A stretch of 9,623 bases of DNA, from positions 1-9,623 of the forward strand of contig WQST01000080.1 in assembly GCA_009787745.1 (NCBI GenBank), written 5' to 3'. The notes below the pieces were generated by a model. That model saw only the letters and a list, made by a program, of their open reading frames with translations, was not told the DNA's origin and did no database searches. The DNA is from Lachnospiraceae bacterium. Lineage in GTDB: Bacteria > Bacillota > Clostridia > Lachnospirales > Lachnospiraceae. Shown in pieces: positions 1 through 7,380 of the stretch (position 1 is the first letter of the stretch; each line of letters begins with the position of its first letter). Made by a program: the position numbers and the translations under genes.

Positions 1-376
1 TAACCGCGAAATCGTTATCAATCTTTTGAGCGATACCGAGGTTTTGATGGATTGTGCGGAGAATGGGCGTGAAGCTGTTGCGATGATAAGCGCCGAACCT
101 GATAAATACGACCTGATCTTTATGGATATTCAGATGCCTGATATGGATGGCTATGAAGCTACTGCCAAGATAAGAGAGATGGAGTCTGTTCAAGCCAGGA
201 ATATCCCGATTATCGCCATGACGGGCAATGTTTTTAAAGAAGATGCCGAGCATTGTATCAAAGCGGGGATGAACGGTCATATCGGCAAACCCGTCCAAAA
301 AGAAGAGTTACTGCTCGTGATGCACGAGTTTATTATCGAATGTAACAATAGTGATGAAATGGAGATTGAAGAATGA
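1..376 (+). CDS. C-terminal receiver (REC) domain of a response regulator or hybrid histidine kinase, 5' end missing
   Basis: The gene is open at the left edge: the reading frame beginning at base 2 continues without a start and ends at a TGA at 374-376. The visible 124 residues are most of a CheY-like receiver domain. The opening residues (NREIVINLL) match the first helix after the usual EDN..N motif. The phosphoacceptor Asp lies in the motif FMDIQMP (codon 125-127), the conserved Thr in IIAMTGN, and the conserved Lys in IGKPV. Nothing but a short acidic tail follows, so there is no DNA-binding output domain after the receiver. The sequence style (QMPDMDGYEAT, then TGNVFKEDAEHC) is typical of receivers ending hybrid sensor kinases, but a stand-alone receiver or another multidomain protein cannot be excluded. 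An apparent TTG start at 26 is only an internal codon. The stop overlaps the nagB start by four bases. Confidence 0.9.
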   Translation, partial: NREIVINLLSDTEVLMDCAENGREAVAMISAEPDKYDLIFMDIQMPDMDGYEATAKIREMESVQARNIPIIAMTGNVFKEDAEHCIKAGMNGHIGKPVQKEELLLVMHEFIIECNNSDEMEIEE

Positions 377-1098
377 GATTTATCAAAGCAAGTAATTATG
401 AAGACATGAGCCGCAAAGCCGCGAATATCATCGGTGCGCAAATTATTTTGAAGCCTGATAGTGTCCTGGGTTTAGCCACGGGGTCAACCCCAATCGGTAC
501 TTATGCTAATCTGGTCAAGGATTATGAAAACGGCGATTTGGATTTTGCCAAGATAATCAGCGTAAATCTTGATGAATATAAGGGGCTTACTCGGGATAAC
601 GATCAAAGTTACTATTATTTTATGAATCATCATTTATTCCGGCATGTAAATATTGATGCGAATAATACTCATTTAGCCGATGGGACGGAGGCGGATGCGG
701 ATAAGGCATGTGCGCAGTTTGAGCAGATTATTAAAGCGACGGGCGGCGTTGATTTACAGCTGTTAGGGCTTGGGCATAATGGGCATATCGGTTTCAATGA
801 GCCAAGCGATGTTTTCATGGATAAAACTTTTTGTGTAACGTTAGATGAAATGACGATTAAAGCCAATCAGCGTTTCTTTGCATCTTATGAAGATGTCCCG
901 AAGCAGGCGTATACGATGGGGATTGGGACGATTATGGCGGCGAAGAAGATCTTAATTGTTGTTAGCGGTGAAGATAAATCGTCGATTATTAAGGAAGCAT
1001 TTTTTGGTTCTGTTACTCCGAAGGTGCAGGCGTCGATTTTACAGTTCCATCCTGATGTAACGATTGTGGGTGATGAAGCGGCTTTTTCAAAGATTTAG
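373..1098 (+). CDS. nagB: Glucosamine-6-phosphate deaminase (NagB)
   Basis: NagB converts glucosamine 6-phosphate to fructose 6-phosphate and ammonia, feeding amino sugars from chitin, mucin or peptidoglycan into glycolysis in the cytosol. The 241-residue length equals that of the short Bacillus-type enzymes without the E. coli C-terminal extension. Visible family motifs are the phosphate-binding loop LGLATGSTPIGTY (32-44), VNLDEYKGL with the catalytic Asp67, and LGLGHNGHIGFNEP with His138 and Glu143 of the ring-opening relay. TMGIGTIMAAKKILIVVSG follows near 181-199. Position 136, an Asp in the E. coli enzyme, is Asn here; as I recall, Bacillus NagB has the same. The ATG overlaps the upstream TGA (ATGA) and a GGAG lies 8 nt upstream inside the receiver gene, so translation is probably coupled to the signalling gene. 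No nagA or transporter gene is visible in the window. Confidence 0.96.
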   Translation: MRFIKASNYEDMSRKAANIIGAQIILKPDSVLGLATGSTPIGTYANLVKDYENGDLDFAKIISVNLDEYKGLTRDNDQSYYYFMNHHLFRHVNIDANNTHLADGTEADADKACAQFEQIIKATGGVDLQLLGLGHNGHIGFNEPSDVFMDKTFCVTLDEMTIKANQRFFASYEDVPKQAYTMGIGTIMAAKKILIVVSGEDKSSIIKEAFFGSVTPKVQASILQFHPDVTIVGDEAAFSKI

Positions 1099-1124
1099 TG
1101 ATTACACTCAATGTTATTAAATTT

Positions 1125-1191
1125 GTCATCATGAGTGAAGCGAAGGATCTCTATATATTAATAAGAGATTCTTCGCTTTGCTCAGAATGAC
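1125..1191. repeat. 67-bp imperfect palindrome, REP/MITE-like intergenic repeat
   Basis: The left arm begins GTCATCATGAGTGAAGCGAA and the right arm ends TTCGCTTTGCTCAGAATGAC. Over the first 27 positions the arms match with five mismatches, separated by a short A/T-rich centre. The termini are GTCAT and ATGAC. The arm resembles a palindromic repeat I recall seeing dispersed in many bacterial genomes (GTCATTCTGAGCGAAGCGAA type); that is from memory and was not searched. No T-run follows on either side, so a standard intrinsic terminator is unlikely. The transcript would still fold strongly and could trim or stabilise the nagB 3' end. It fills most of the gap between nagB and the zinc-finger gene. 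Confidence 0.75.
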
Positions 1192-1240
1192 ATGCTTAAT
1201 TATTCAAAACTTTCATCCATCTTCATCTATACAGAGTGTC

Positions 1241-1245
1241 AGGAG
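1241..1245 (+). promoter_or_regulatory. Ribosome binding site that fixes the zinc-finger gene start at 1253
   Basis: AGGAG lies 7 nt upstream of the ATG at 1253. The longer reading frame starts with TTG at 1178 inside the palindromic repeat and encodes no family-like residues before this ATG, so 1253 is the better start. Confidence 0.75.
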
Positions 1246-1252
1246 TTTATTG

Positions 1253-1573
1253 ATGAACTGCAAAGAATTTGAAAAGCATATCCCGCGTTATCAGGAGGAC
1301 AAGCTGTCGATTGGTGAACTCTCGGCGTTTTTGGCTCATTTGGGCGAATGCCCTGTTTGTCAGGAAGAGTTGGCGATTCATTATCTTATTAATGATGGTA
1401 TTTTACGGTTGGAAGAAGGCGGCGCTTTTGATTTGCAGCAGATTATGAATGATCATCGCGAGAGGTCGATTAATCAATTGCGGAAGCGGCGGATTTGGAA
1501 TAGAGTTGTTTATGGGTTGGAAGTTTTGATTGTTATTTTGGTTGCGGTGCTTGTGTTTTTGATATTATTTTAA
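1253..1573 (+). CDS. Small zinc-finger, membrane-anchored anti-sigma-factor-like protein (zf-HC2 type)
   Basis: This 106-residue protein has the layout of a ZAS/zf-HC2 anti-sigma factor. It carries an N-terminal Cys3, then a HX3CX2C zinc motif at His29, Cys33 and Cys36 (AHLGECPVCQEEL). A charged linker with RKRR at 77-80 leads into one C-terminal transmembrane helix of about residues 86-106 that ends the protein. The topology would be cytosolic zinc domain, basic stop, then a membrane anchor with almost nothing outside. Proteins of this class usually bind an ECF sigma factor encoded next door, but no sigma gene is visible here; the gene instead sits 11 nt upstream of polA and is probably co-transcribed with it. 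The sigma-binding role is therefore inferred from fold only; it could be a structural zinc protein with another partner. Confidence 0.8.
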   Translation: MNCKEFEKHIPRYQEDKLSIGELSAFLAHLGECPVCQEELAIHYLINDGILRLEEGGAFDLQQIMNDHRERSINQLRKRRIWNRVVYGLEVLIVILVAVLVFLILF

Positions 1574-1584
1574 ATGAGGGTAGT

Positions 1585-4284
1585 ATGCAGAAAATAGTCT
1601 TACTTGACGGGCATAGTATTTTGAACCGGGCTTTTTACGGGGTTCCTGATTTGACGAATGCCAAGGGTTTTCATACTAATGCTATTTATGGATTTCTTAA
1701 TATAATGTTTAAGATTTTGGAGGAGGAAAAGCCTGAGTATTTGGCGGTTGCTTTTGATGATCGCGCCCCAACTTTCCGTCATGCCATTTATAAGGAGTAT
1801 AAGGGTACCAGAAAGCCGATGCCAACAGAACTTAGGGAGCAAGTTCCGGTTATGATGGATATTCTGACGGCGATGAATGTCAGTGTTTTGGTGAAGCCCG
1901 GGATTGAAGCGGATGATATCCTGGGGACGATCGCCAAAGGCGCTGAGAGCGAGGGGATGGCGGTGTCGATTGTTTCGGGTGATCGCGATTTGCTCCAGAT
2001 TGCTTCTGATATTATTAAAATTCGCATCCCTAAGACGAAGGGCGGAAAAACCGAGATAGAAGATTACTATGCGGACGATGTGAAGAGGGTTTATCAAGTT
2101 ACGCCTCGTGAATTTATTGACGTTAAGGCTTTAATGGGGGATTCTTCCGATAATATCCCCGGGGTTCCGAAAATCGGCGCCAAAACCGCGACGGATTTGA
2201 TTGTTCGCTATGGTTCGGTTAAAGGGGTTTATGAGCATCTTGAAGAGGTTTCTAAGGCTTCGATTAAGGAATCGCTTTCGCTTAACAAGGATTTGGCGGA
2301 GTTAAGCCGTGAGTTAGCGACGATTAGTACGGATGCGGAGACGGGATTTAGCTTGGAAAAAGCGAAAATCGGGGATTTTTATACTAAAGAAGCTTATGCG
2401 CTTTTTAAGGAATTGGAGTTTAAGAATTATTTGAACCGTTTCGACGGTGAGAATTTCGCGGCGAAAGAAGCGGTTTCACTTAATTCTTATTTTCATAGAA
2501 TCACGGATTTGAGCGAGGCCGAAGCGGTATTTGCGTCACTTGGCAAGTTAAAAAGCGGGGATACTGTCGGGATTGCGATAATTAGCGACAGTGATGCGGA
2601 TGAGGATTTCGTTGGCGTCTCTTTGGCGGTTGCGGATGATAAAGTTTATTATTTTCCGGCGGAAGGGTTTGTCACGAAGGGATATCTGGTGGCGAAGCTT
2701 TGGGATGTGACGAAGCTTTCGCTTAGTTTGAATTTTAAGGTTTCGGCATTTGACTTAAAGAAAAAGTACGATTATTTAATTGCTCCCGAGCATATCGCGG
2801 ATAAAGGGCTTTGTGAAACGGCCTGCTTTTTTGATATTTTGATTGCCGCTTACCTTTTGAATCCGCTTAAGAATGATTATGAAGCGGATGATATTGCGAG
2901 TCAGTACCTTGATCTTAAGGTCGAAAGTTTTGCGCAGTTATTCGGGAAAATGTCGCTAAAAACGGCGGCGGTCAATACGGAGATTTTCACAAAATATGCT
3001 TGTACCTTAGCTTACGTTTGCTATAAAACAGCCGATATTTTACAGGAAAAATTAGTAGAAGCAGGGATGCGGAAGTTATTCACGGAAATAGAAATGCCTT
3101 TATCCTATGTGCTTCACGATATGGAAAAAATCGGGATATTGGTGCGCCCTGATGAGTTAAAGCTCTATGGCGAGGCTTTGGCAGGGCGGATAGAGGTACT
3201 TGAGAAATCAATTTATGAGCAGGCAGGAAGCACTTTTAATATCAATTCACCTAAGCAATTGGGCGAGATACTATTTGAACAGATGAAGCTTCCGGGTGGG
3301 AAAAAGACGAAAACGGGATATTCGACCGCCGCTGATGTGCTTGAGCGTTTGGCGGGTGAGAACCCGATTGTTGGGGACATCCTTGAATATCGCGGGCTTG
3401 CAAAGCTTAAATCGACATATGCCGATGGGCTTAGTGCCTTTATTAAGGGGGATAATCGGATTCATACGAACTTAAAGCAGACGATTACCGCAACAGGGCG
3501 GTTGTCGTCAACAGACCCCAATTTACAGAATATTCCGATGCGGACAGAGCATGGGCGGTTGATTCGGAAGGTTTTTATTCCGACGGCGGGAACGGTTTTC
3601 GTCGATGCCGATTATTCGCAGATTGAACTTAGGATTCTGGCGCATTTATCGGGCGATGAGCAGTTGATAGAGGCTTATCGGATGGAAGAAGATATCCATC
3701 GTATTACGGCCGCGAAGGTGTTTCACACGCCGTTTTCTGAGGTGACGGATTTACAGAGACGAAATGCGAAGGCGGTTAATTTCGGGATTGTTTATGGGAT
3801 TAGTTCTTTTGGGCTTAGTCAGGATTTGACTATTTCCCGCAAAGAAGCGGAGAGTTATATCGAGCAGTATTTTGCGACTTATCCGAAGGTTAAGGAATTT
3901 TTGACTAAGACGGTTGAAACAGCGAAAGAAAAGGGATTCGTAACGACTATGTTCGGTCGTTTGCGTCCGATTCCCGAACTTTTGAGCAGTAATTTTATGC
4001 AGCGGTCTTTTGGTGAGAGGGTGGCAATGAATTCACCGATTCAAGGGACGGCGGCTGATATAATTAAGATTGCGATGATTCGGGTTTGGGATCGGTTGAA
4101 GAGGGAGAGGCTTAGGTCGCGGTTGGTTTTGCAGATTCATGACGAGCTTTTGCTGGAGGCGGCGGAGGATGAAGTAGAGCGGGTTAAGGAGATATTGTTT
4201 GAGGAAATGCCCGGGGCGGCGGCGCTTTTGGTGGAGTTGGAGATCGATCTTCACACCGGTGAAAACTGGTATGTTTGTAAGTGA
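1585..4284 (+). CDS. polA: DNA polymerase I
   Basis: This is a full-length 899-residue family A polymerase for Okazaki-fragment processing and repair synthesis. Residues 1-290 form the 5'-3' flap nuclease, with metal-binding motifs around Asp8, Asp58-59, EADD (108-111), GDRD (132-135) and GDSSDNIPG (185-193). Residues about 300-490 are the 3'-5' exonuclease-like domain, but its catalytic acids are gone: the DxE site reads AII near 331-333, the LKYD Asp is Lys393, and the YX3D Asp is Leu475. Proofreading is therefore probably absent, as in Bacillus and Thermus relatives. The polymerase domain is intact: TATGRLSS (635-642), motif A DYSQIELR with Asp676, motif B RRNAKAVNFGIVYG (725-738) with Lys729, Phe733 and Tyr737, and motif C QIHDE with Asp853 and Glu854. 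GAGGG lies 4 nt before the ATG. The coaE gene follows after 49 nt. Confidence 0.97.
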   Translation: MQKIVLLDGHSILNRAFYGVPDLTNAKGFHTNAIYGFLNIMFKILEEEKPEYLAVAFDDRAPTFRHAIYKEYKGTRKPMPTELREQVPVMMDILTAMNVSVLVKPGIEADDILGTIAKGAESEGMAVSIVSGDRDLLQIASDIIKIRIPKTKGGKTEIEDYYADDVKRVYQVTPREFIDVKALMGDSSDNIPGVPKIGAKTATDLIVRYGSVKGVYEHLEEVSKASIKESLSLNKDLAELSRELATISTDAETGFSLEKAKIGDFYTKEAYALFKELEFKNYLNRFDGENFAAKEAVSLNSYFHRITDLSEAEAVFASLGKLKSGDTVGIAIISDSDADEDFVGVSLAVADDKVYYFPAEGFVTKGYLVAKLWDVTKLSLSLNFKVSAFDLKKKYDYLIAPEHIADKGLCETACFFDILIAAYLLNPLKNDYEADDIASQYLDLKVESFAQLFGKMSLKTAAVNTEIFTKYACTLAYVCYKTADILQEKLVEAGMRKLFTEIEMPLSYVLHDMEKIGILVRPDELKLYGEALAGRIEVLEKSIYEQAGSTFNINSPKQLGEILFEQMKLPGGKKTKTGYSTAADVLERLAGENPIVGDILEYRGLAKLKSTYADGLSAFIKGDNRIHTNLKQTITATGRLSSTDPNLQNIPMRTEHGRLIRKVFIPTAGTVFVDADYSQIELRILAHLSGDEQLIEAYRMEEDIHRITAAKVFHTPFSEVTDLQRRNAKAVNFGIVYGISSFGLSQDLTISRKEAESYIEQYFATYPKVKEFLTKTVETAKEKGFVTTMFGRLRPIPELLSSNFMQRSFGERVAMNSPIQGTAADIIKIAMIRVWDRLKRERLRSRLVLQIHDELLLEAAEDEVERVKEILFEEMPGAAALLVELEIDLHTGENWYVCK

Positions 4285-4322
4285 TCTATAACCCTCACGA
4301 TGAAGATGTTAGTGATAGGTAT

Positions 4323-4327
4323 AGGAG
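4323..4327 (+). promoter_or_regulatory. Ribosome binding site that favours the coaE start at 4334
   Basis: AGGAG directly abuts an ATG at 4328 but is 6 nt from the next in-frame ATG at 4334. The usual spacing and the start MRIVGITGG both favour 4334. Confidence 0.65.
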
Positions 4328-4333
4328 ATGGGG

Positions 4334-4936
4334 ATGCGGATTGTTGGAATTACAGGAGGGGTTGGGAGTGGGAAGACGGAATTGCTTGAACGGATCGAGA
4401 CTTCGCATGATTGCAAAGTGATTAGCGCCGATCAGGTGGCGCATTTGGTTAAGGAGCCCGGGGGGAGTTGTTATGCGGGGATTGTTGACTTGCTTGGTCA
4501 ATCAATTCTTGATGAGGATGGGGTTATTAATAGGGGGAGGATGGCGGAATTAATTTTTGCGGATCAGGGCTTGCTTAAGGAAATTAATAATATTATCCAT
4601 CCTGCGGTGAAAGAATATATTGTTGGGCAGATTGATATTTTGAAAGAAAATTGCCAAATTGAACTTCTTTTTATCGAAGCGGCATTGTTAATTGAGGATG
4701 AATATGATAAAATCGTGGATGAGCTTTGGTATATTTTTGCCGATGAGGGGGTTAGGCGAAAGCGGCTTAAGGAGAAGCGCGGTTATTCTGCGGGGAAGAT
4801 TGATAAGATTATCGGCAGTCAGTTATCGGATACGGAATACCGCTTAAAGTGTCAGGTTATTATTGATAACAGTGATGAGATAGATGTAGCTTTGAAGCAG
4901 GTAGAAGAAATTTTAGGTGCGGTGGAAAAGGAGTAA
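4334..4936 (+). CDS. coaE: Dephospho-CoA kinase
   Basis: CoaE phosphorylates the 3'-hydroxyl of the ribose of dephospho-CoA with ATP, the last step of coenzyme A synthesis, in the cytosol. The protein is 200 residues, normal for the family. The P-loop is GITGGVGSGKT (5-15). It is followed by the substrate-site motif ISADQVAHLV, then LLGQSILDEDGVINRGRMAELIF and IIHPAVKEYI. The section corresponding to the usual PLLFE motif reads LLFIEAALLIED, and the protein ends with VIIDNSDE, the usual C-terminal strand. The section after it (VRRKRLKEKRGYSAGKIDKIIGSQ) fits the lid and the region before the final strand. A start two codons earlier at 4328 is possible, but the ribosome binding site would then touch the ATG. 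It sits between polA and the FtsA-like gene in a same-strand cluster. Confidence 0.95.
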   Translation: MRIVGITGGVGSGKTELLERIETSHDCKVISADQVAHLVKEPGGSCYAGIVDLLGQSILDEDGVINRGRMAELIFADQGLLKEINNIIHPAVKEYIVGQIDILKENCQIELLFIEAALLIEDEYDKIVDELWYIFADEGVRRKRLKEKRGYSAGKIDKIIGSQLSDTEYRLKCQVIIDNSDEIDVALKQVEEILGAVEKE

Positions 4937-4939
4937 TTC

Positions 4940-7069
4940 GTGGCAGAAGCAAAGAAATACCCCGGGAAAATAGTTTTTGGTCTTGATATTGGCACCCGCA
5001 GTATTGTGGGGACGCTCGGATATAAGAATGGTAAAGAATTTCGCGTTATTGCCAATCGTGTAAAAGAGCATGAATCACGGGCGATGATTGATGGTCAGAT
5101 TCATGATATTGTTAAGGTCGGTGAAAAAATCGCGGAAGTTAAGCATTGCTTAGAAGAAGATACGGGACTTAAATTAAATGAGGTTTGTATCGCGGCGGCG
5201 GGCAGGGTTTTGCGGACGATTAATTGCCTGGTCGAATGGCCGTTTGTGCCTGAGCGGGAAGTTACAGATGAAGATATTTATGCTTTGGCTTCGATGGGCG
5301 TAGAAAAAGCATATGCTGATTTCGAAGCGATAAATGATTCCGATACGAAGTTTTACTGCGTCGGGTATAGTATTGTCCGTTATTATTTGAATGGGTATCA
5401 AATCGGAAATTTAGAGGGTCATAAAGCGAAAGTAATCGGTGCGGATATAATTGCGACTTTTTTACCAGATGATGTCGTAAATGGCTTATATAAGGCGGTG
5501 GGACATGCGAAGCTGAATATTTCCAGTTTGACTTTAGAGCCGATTGCCGCTATCCAAGTGGCGATTCCTGATAAATATCGGATGTTAAATATCGCCCTTG
5601 TCGATGTCGGCGCGGGAACGAGTGATATTTCAATTACGAAGGACGGCAGTATTGTTTCATATGGCATGATTGCGATGGCGGGTGACGCCTTGACAGAAGT
5701 AATCGCGGCTCATTGCCTGGTCGATTTCACGACGGCTGAACAGATTAAACGTGATATCAGTATGATGGATATCGTCACTTATACAGATATTATGTTTTTA
5801 CCGCAAAGTATTACGAAAGCGGAGATTCTGGAGACAGTCGCTGATACGATTAAGAGTATGACAAGTAAGGTGGCGGAGAAGATTCGCGAACTTAACGGTA
5901 ATAAATCGGTCAGTGCGGTATTCGTGGTCGGCGGCGGCGGGAAAATTCCGGGCTATACGGATGCGCTCGCGGACGAACTGGGGATTCCGCGGGAGCGCGT
6001 GGCGCTTCGCGGCGAAGAGGTAATGCAGCATATTATTTTTGAAGATGGTACACAGAAAGATTCGTTGTTGGTGACTCCAATCGGAATTTGCCTTAATTAT
6101 TTTGAGCAGAGCAATAATTTTATTTTTGTCAGCTTCAACGGTCAGCGTTTGAAAATATATGACAATAATCGGTTAGCTGTGGTAGATGCGGCGATGCAGG
6201 CGCAATTTCCCAATGATGCCCTTTTCCCGAAACGGGGACAGGCGCTTAATTATTATTTCGAGGGTAATATTCGGATGGTACGCGGTCATACGGGTGAAGC
6301 GGCGGTTATTACGGTCAATGGTGAGCCGGCGGATATTTATACGACGATTCACAGTAATGATGTGATTGTGGTCAAGGAATCGACAGCAGGCGAGCCGGGG
6401 CGGCTTGCGATTGGTGATTTAAAGGAGTTTCAGGATATCATTACGGTTATTGTTAATGAACAAAAGGTTGAACTTCCGAAGTATGCGTTGGTAAATGGGG
6501 AGTTACAGTCGATTTATTATGATATTCAGGAAAATGACGAAGTGGAGCTTGCGAATTATTATACGATAAAGCAGGTTGCCGAGTTTATGGATGTTATACT
6601 GGAACCGGACTTCAAAATTTATGTAAATAATAAAAATGCGGATGAATCAACACCTGTTTATGAGAATTTTTCGATTATTTGGTCGCTTAAGGAATTAGAA
6701 CTTTCGGATGTAACGGAAGATGCGCGGGTGTTTGCGGAAGCGGAATCTGCGGCGGACTCGTTTGAGGACTTTAAGAAGGACAAGGTTGGAGCGGAAGAAC
6801 GGATTGAGCAGGCTGAAAAAGTTGGGTACAGTGAAACACCGACAGAGCTAAAACCGGGGATTTCTTCGCTGAGTGTTATTGTTAATGGGCGTAATGTGCT
6901 ATTAACAGGGAAATCGGCATATGTGTTTGTTGATGTTTTCGAGTTCATTGATTTTGATTTAACGAGTGCTAAAGGACGGCAGATTGTCACAGAAATTAAC
7001 GGACGAACCGCGCAGTTTATGGAACCGCTTAACAGCGGGGATGTGATACGGATTTGTTGGATGAGTTGA
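4940..7069 (+). CDS. FtsA-like actin-fold ATPase with a long repeated C-terminal region
   Basis: Residues 10-385 read as an FtsA-family actin fold: phosphate-1 loop FGLDIGTRSIVG (13-24), an SHS2-like 1C segment around 85-185, phosphate-2 loop ALVDVGAGTSDISI (219-232) and the adenosine motif VVGGGGKIPGY (329-339). FtsA proteins are usually about 420 residues and end in a membrane-targeting amphipathic helix. Here about 320 extra residues follow and the end (GDVIRICWMS) does not look like such a helix. The extension appears to hold three related modules, roughly 393-480, 499-580 and 643-707, each with a (V/I)xVNG or FNG hairpin and a closing (D/E)xI/V step. A charged linker (586-630) precedes the last. 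GTG is the start, with AGGAG 6 nt upstream inside coaE and only 3 nt between genes. A cell-division or envelope role is inferred from the fold; it may not be the canonical FtsZ partner. Confidence 0.85.
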   Translation: MAEAKKYPGKIVFGLDIGTRSIVGTLGYKNGKEFRVIANRVKEHESRAMIDGQIHDIVKVGEKIAEVKHCLEEDTGLKLNEVCIAAAGRVLRTINCLVEWPFVPEREVTDEDIYALASMGVEKAYADFEAINDSDTKFYCVGYSIVRYYLNGYQIGNLEGHKAKVIGADIIATFLPDDVVNGLYKAVGHAKLNISSLTLEPIAAIQVAIPDKYRMLNIALVDVGAGTSDISITKDGSIVSYGMIAMAGDALTEVIAAHCLVDFTTAEQIKRDISMMDIVTYTDIMFLPQSITKAEILETVADTIKSMTSKVAEKIRELNGNKSVSAVFVVGGGGKIPGYTDALADELGIPRERVALRGEEVMQHIIFEDGTQKDSLLVTPIGICLNYFEQSNNFIFVSFNGQRLKIYDNNRLAVVDAAMQAQFPNDALFPKRGQALNYYFEGNIRMVRGHTGEAAVITVNGEPADIYTTIHSNDVIVVKESTAGEPGRLAIGDLKEFQDIITVIVNEQKVELPKYALVNGELQSIYYDIQENDEVELANYYTIKQVAEFMDVILEPDFKIYVNNKNADESTPVYENFSIIWSLKELELSDVTEDARVFAEAESAADSFEDFKKDKVGAEERIEQAEKVGYSETPTELKPGISSLSVIVNGRNVLLTGKSAYVFVDVFEFIDFDLTSAKGRQIVTEINGRTAQFMEPLNSGDVIRICWMS

Positions 7070-7074
7070 TTTTT

Positions 7075-7380
7075 ATGAATGAAAAGAAGCGGTATACGAT
7101 TGAAGAGCTTAAGGAAATTATTTATCCGATAGCGCAAAAATATAATATATCAAAAGTTTATTTATTTGGTTCTTATGCCAGAGGTGATTTTGATGAGCAA
7201 AGTGATATTGATATACGTATAGACAAAGGTGAGTTGAAAGGTATGTTTGCTTTGTGCGGATTTTATACTGAGGTAGAAGAGGCATTAAACCAAAAGATTG
7301 ATATTTTGACAACCGGTAGCCTTGAAGAAGCATTTTTAGAGAAAATAAAACAGGAAGAGGTATTATTGTATGCGGGATGA
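7075..7380 (+). CDS. mntA: MNT-domain nucleotidyltransferase, antitoxin of a HEPN/MNT module (MntA type)
   Basis: This 101-residue protein is a minimal nucleotidyltransferase. It has the GSX10DXD signature (GSYARGDFDEQSDID, Gly32-Ser33 to Asp44 and Asp46) and a third acidic strand residue in KIDIL (Asp76), so the catalytic set looks complete. In characterised MntA-HepT pairs, as I recall, the MNT protein transfers AMP from ATP onto a tyrosine of the HEPN toxin and silences it. The start at 7075 was chosen because a GGATGAG lies about 9 nt upstream and the family begins near here; a TTG at 7054 would add seven residues lying inside the end of the FtsA-like gene. It begins 5 nt after that gene's stop and overlaps the toxin gene by 11 nt, so expression is probably coupled to both. 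This stretch looks more A/T-rich by eye than the genes before it. Confidence 0.9.
   Translation: MNEKKRYTIEELKEIIYPIAQKYNISKVYLFGSYARGDFDEQSDIDIRIDKGELKGMFALCGFYTEVEEALNQKIDILTTGSLEEAFLEKIKQEEVLLYAG

Noticed and set aside
669..866. Antisense reading frames across nagB, polA, coaE and the FtsA-like gene
   Set aside because: They are shadows of strongly supported genes, with no family motifs or convincing ribosome sites.
1203..1233. TATACA with TTCAAA upstream as promoter of the zinc-finger/polA cluster
   Set aside because: The spacing is 19 nt and both hexamers are weak. The implied start would coincide with the ribosome site, leaving no usable leader.
1178..1252. N-terminal extension of the zinc-finger gene from TTG at 1178
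   Set aside because: It begins inside the palindromic repeat, has no ribosome site and no family-like residues. The AGGAG before the ATG at 1253 gives a better start.
4328..4333. coaE start at the first ATG
   Set aside because: The AGGAG would touch this ATG. The next ATG, two codons on, has normal spacing.
7054..7074. TTG start for the MNT gene
   Set aside because: It lies inside the last codons of the FtsA-like gene with no ribosome site, and the added residues are not typical of the family.
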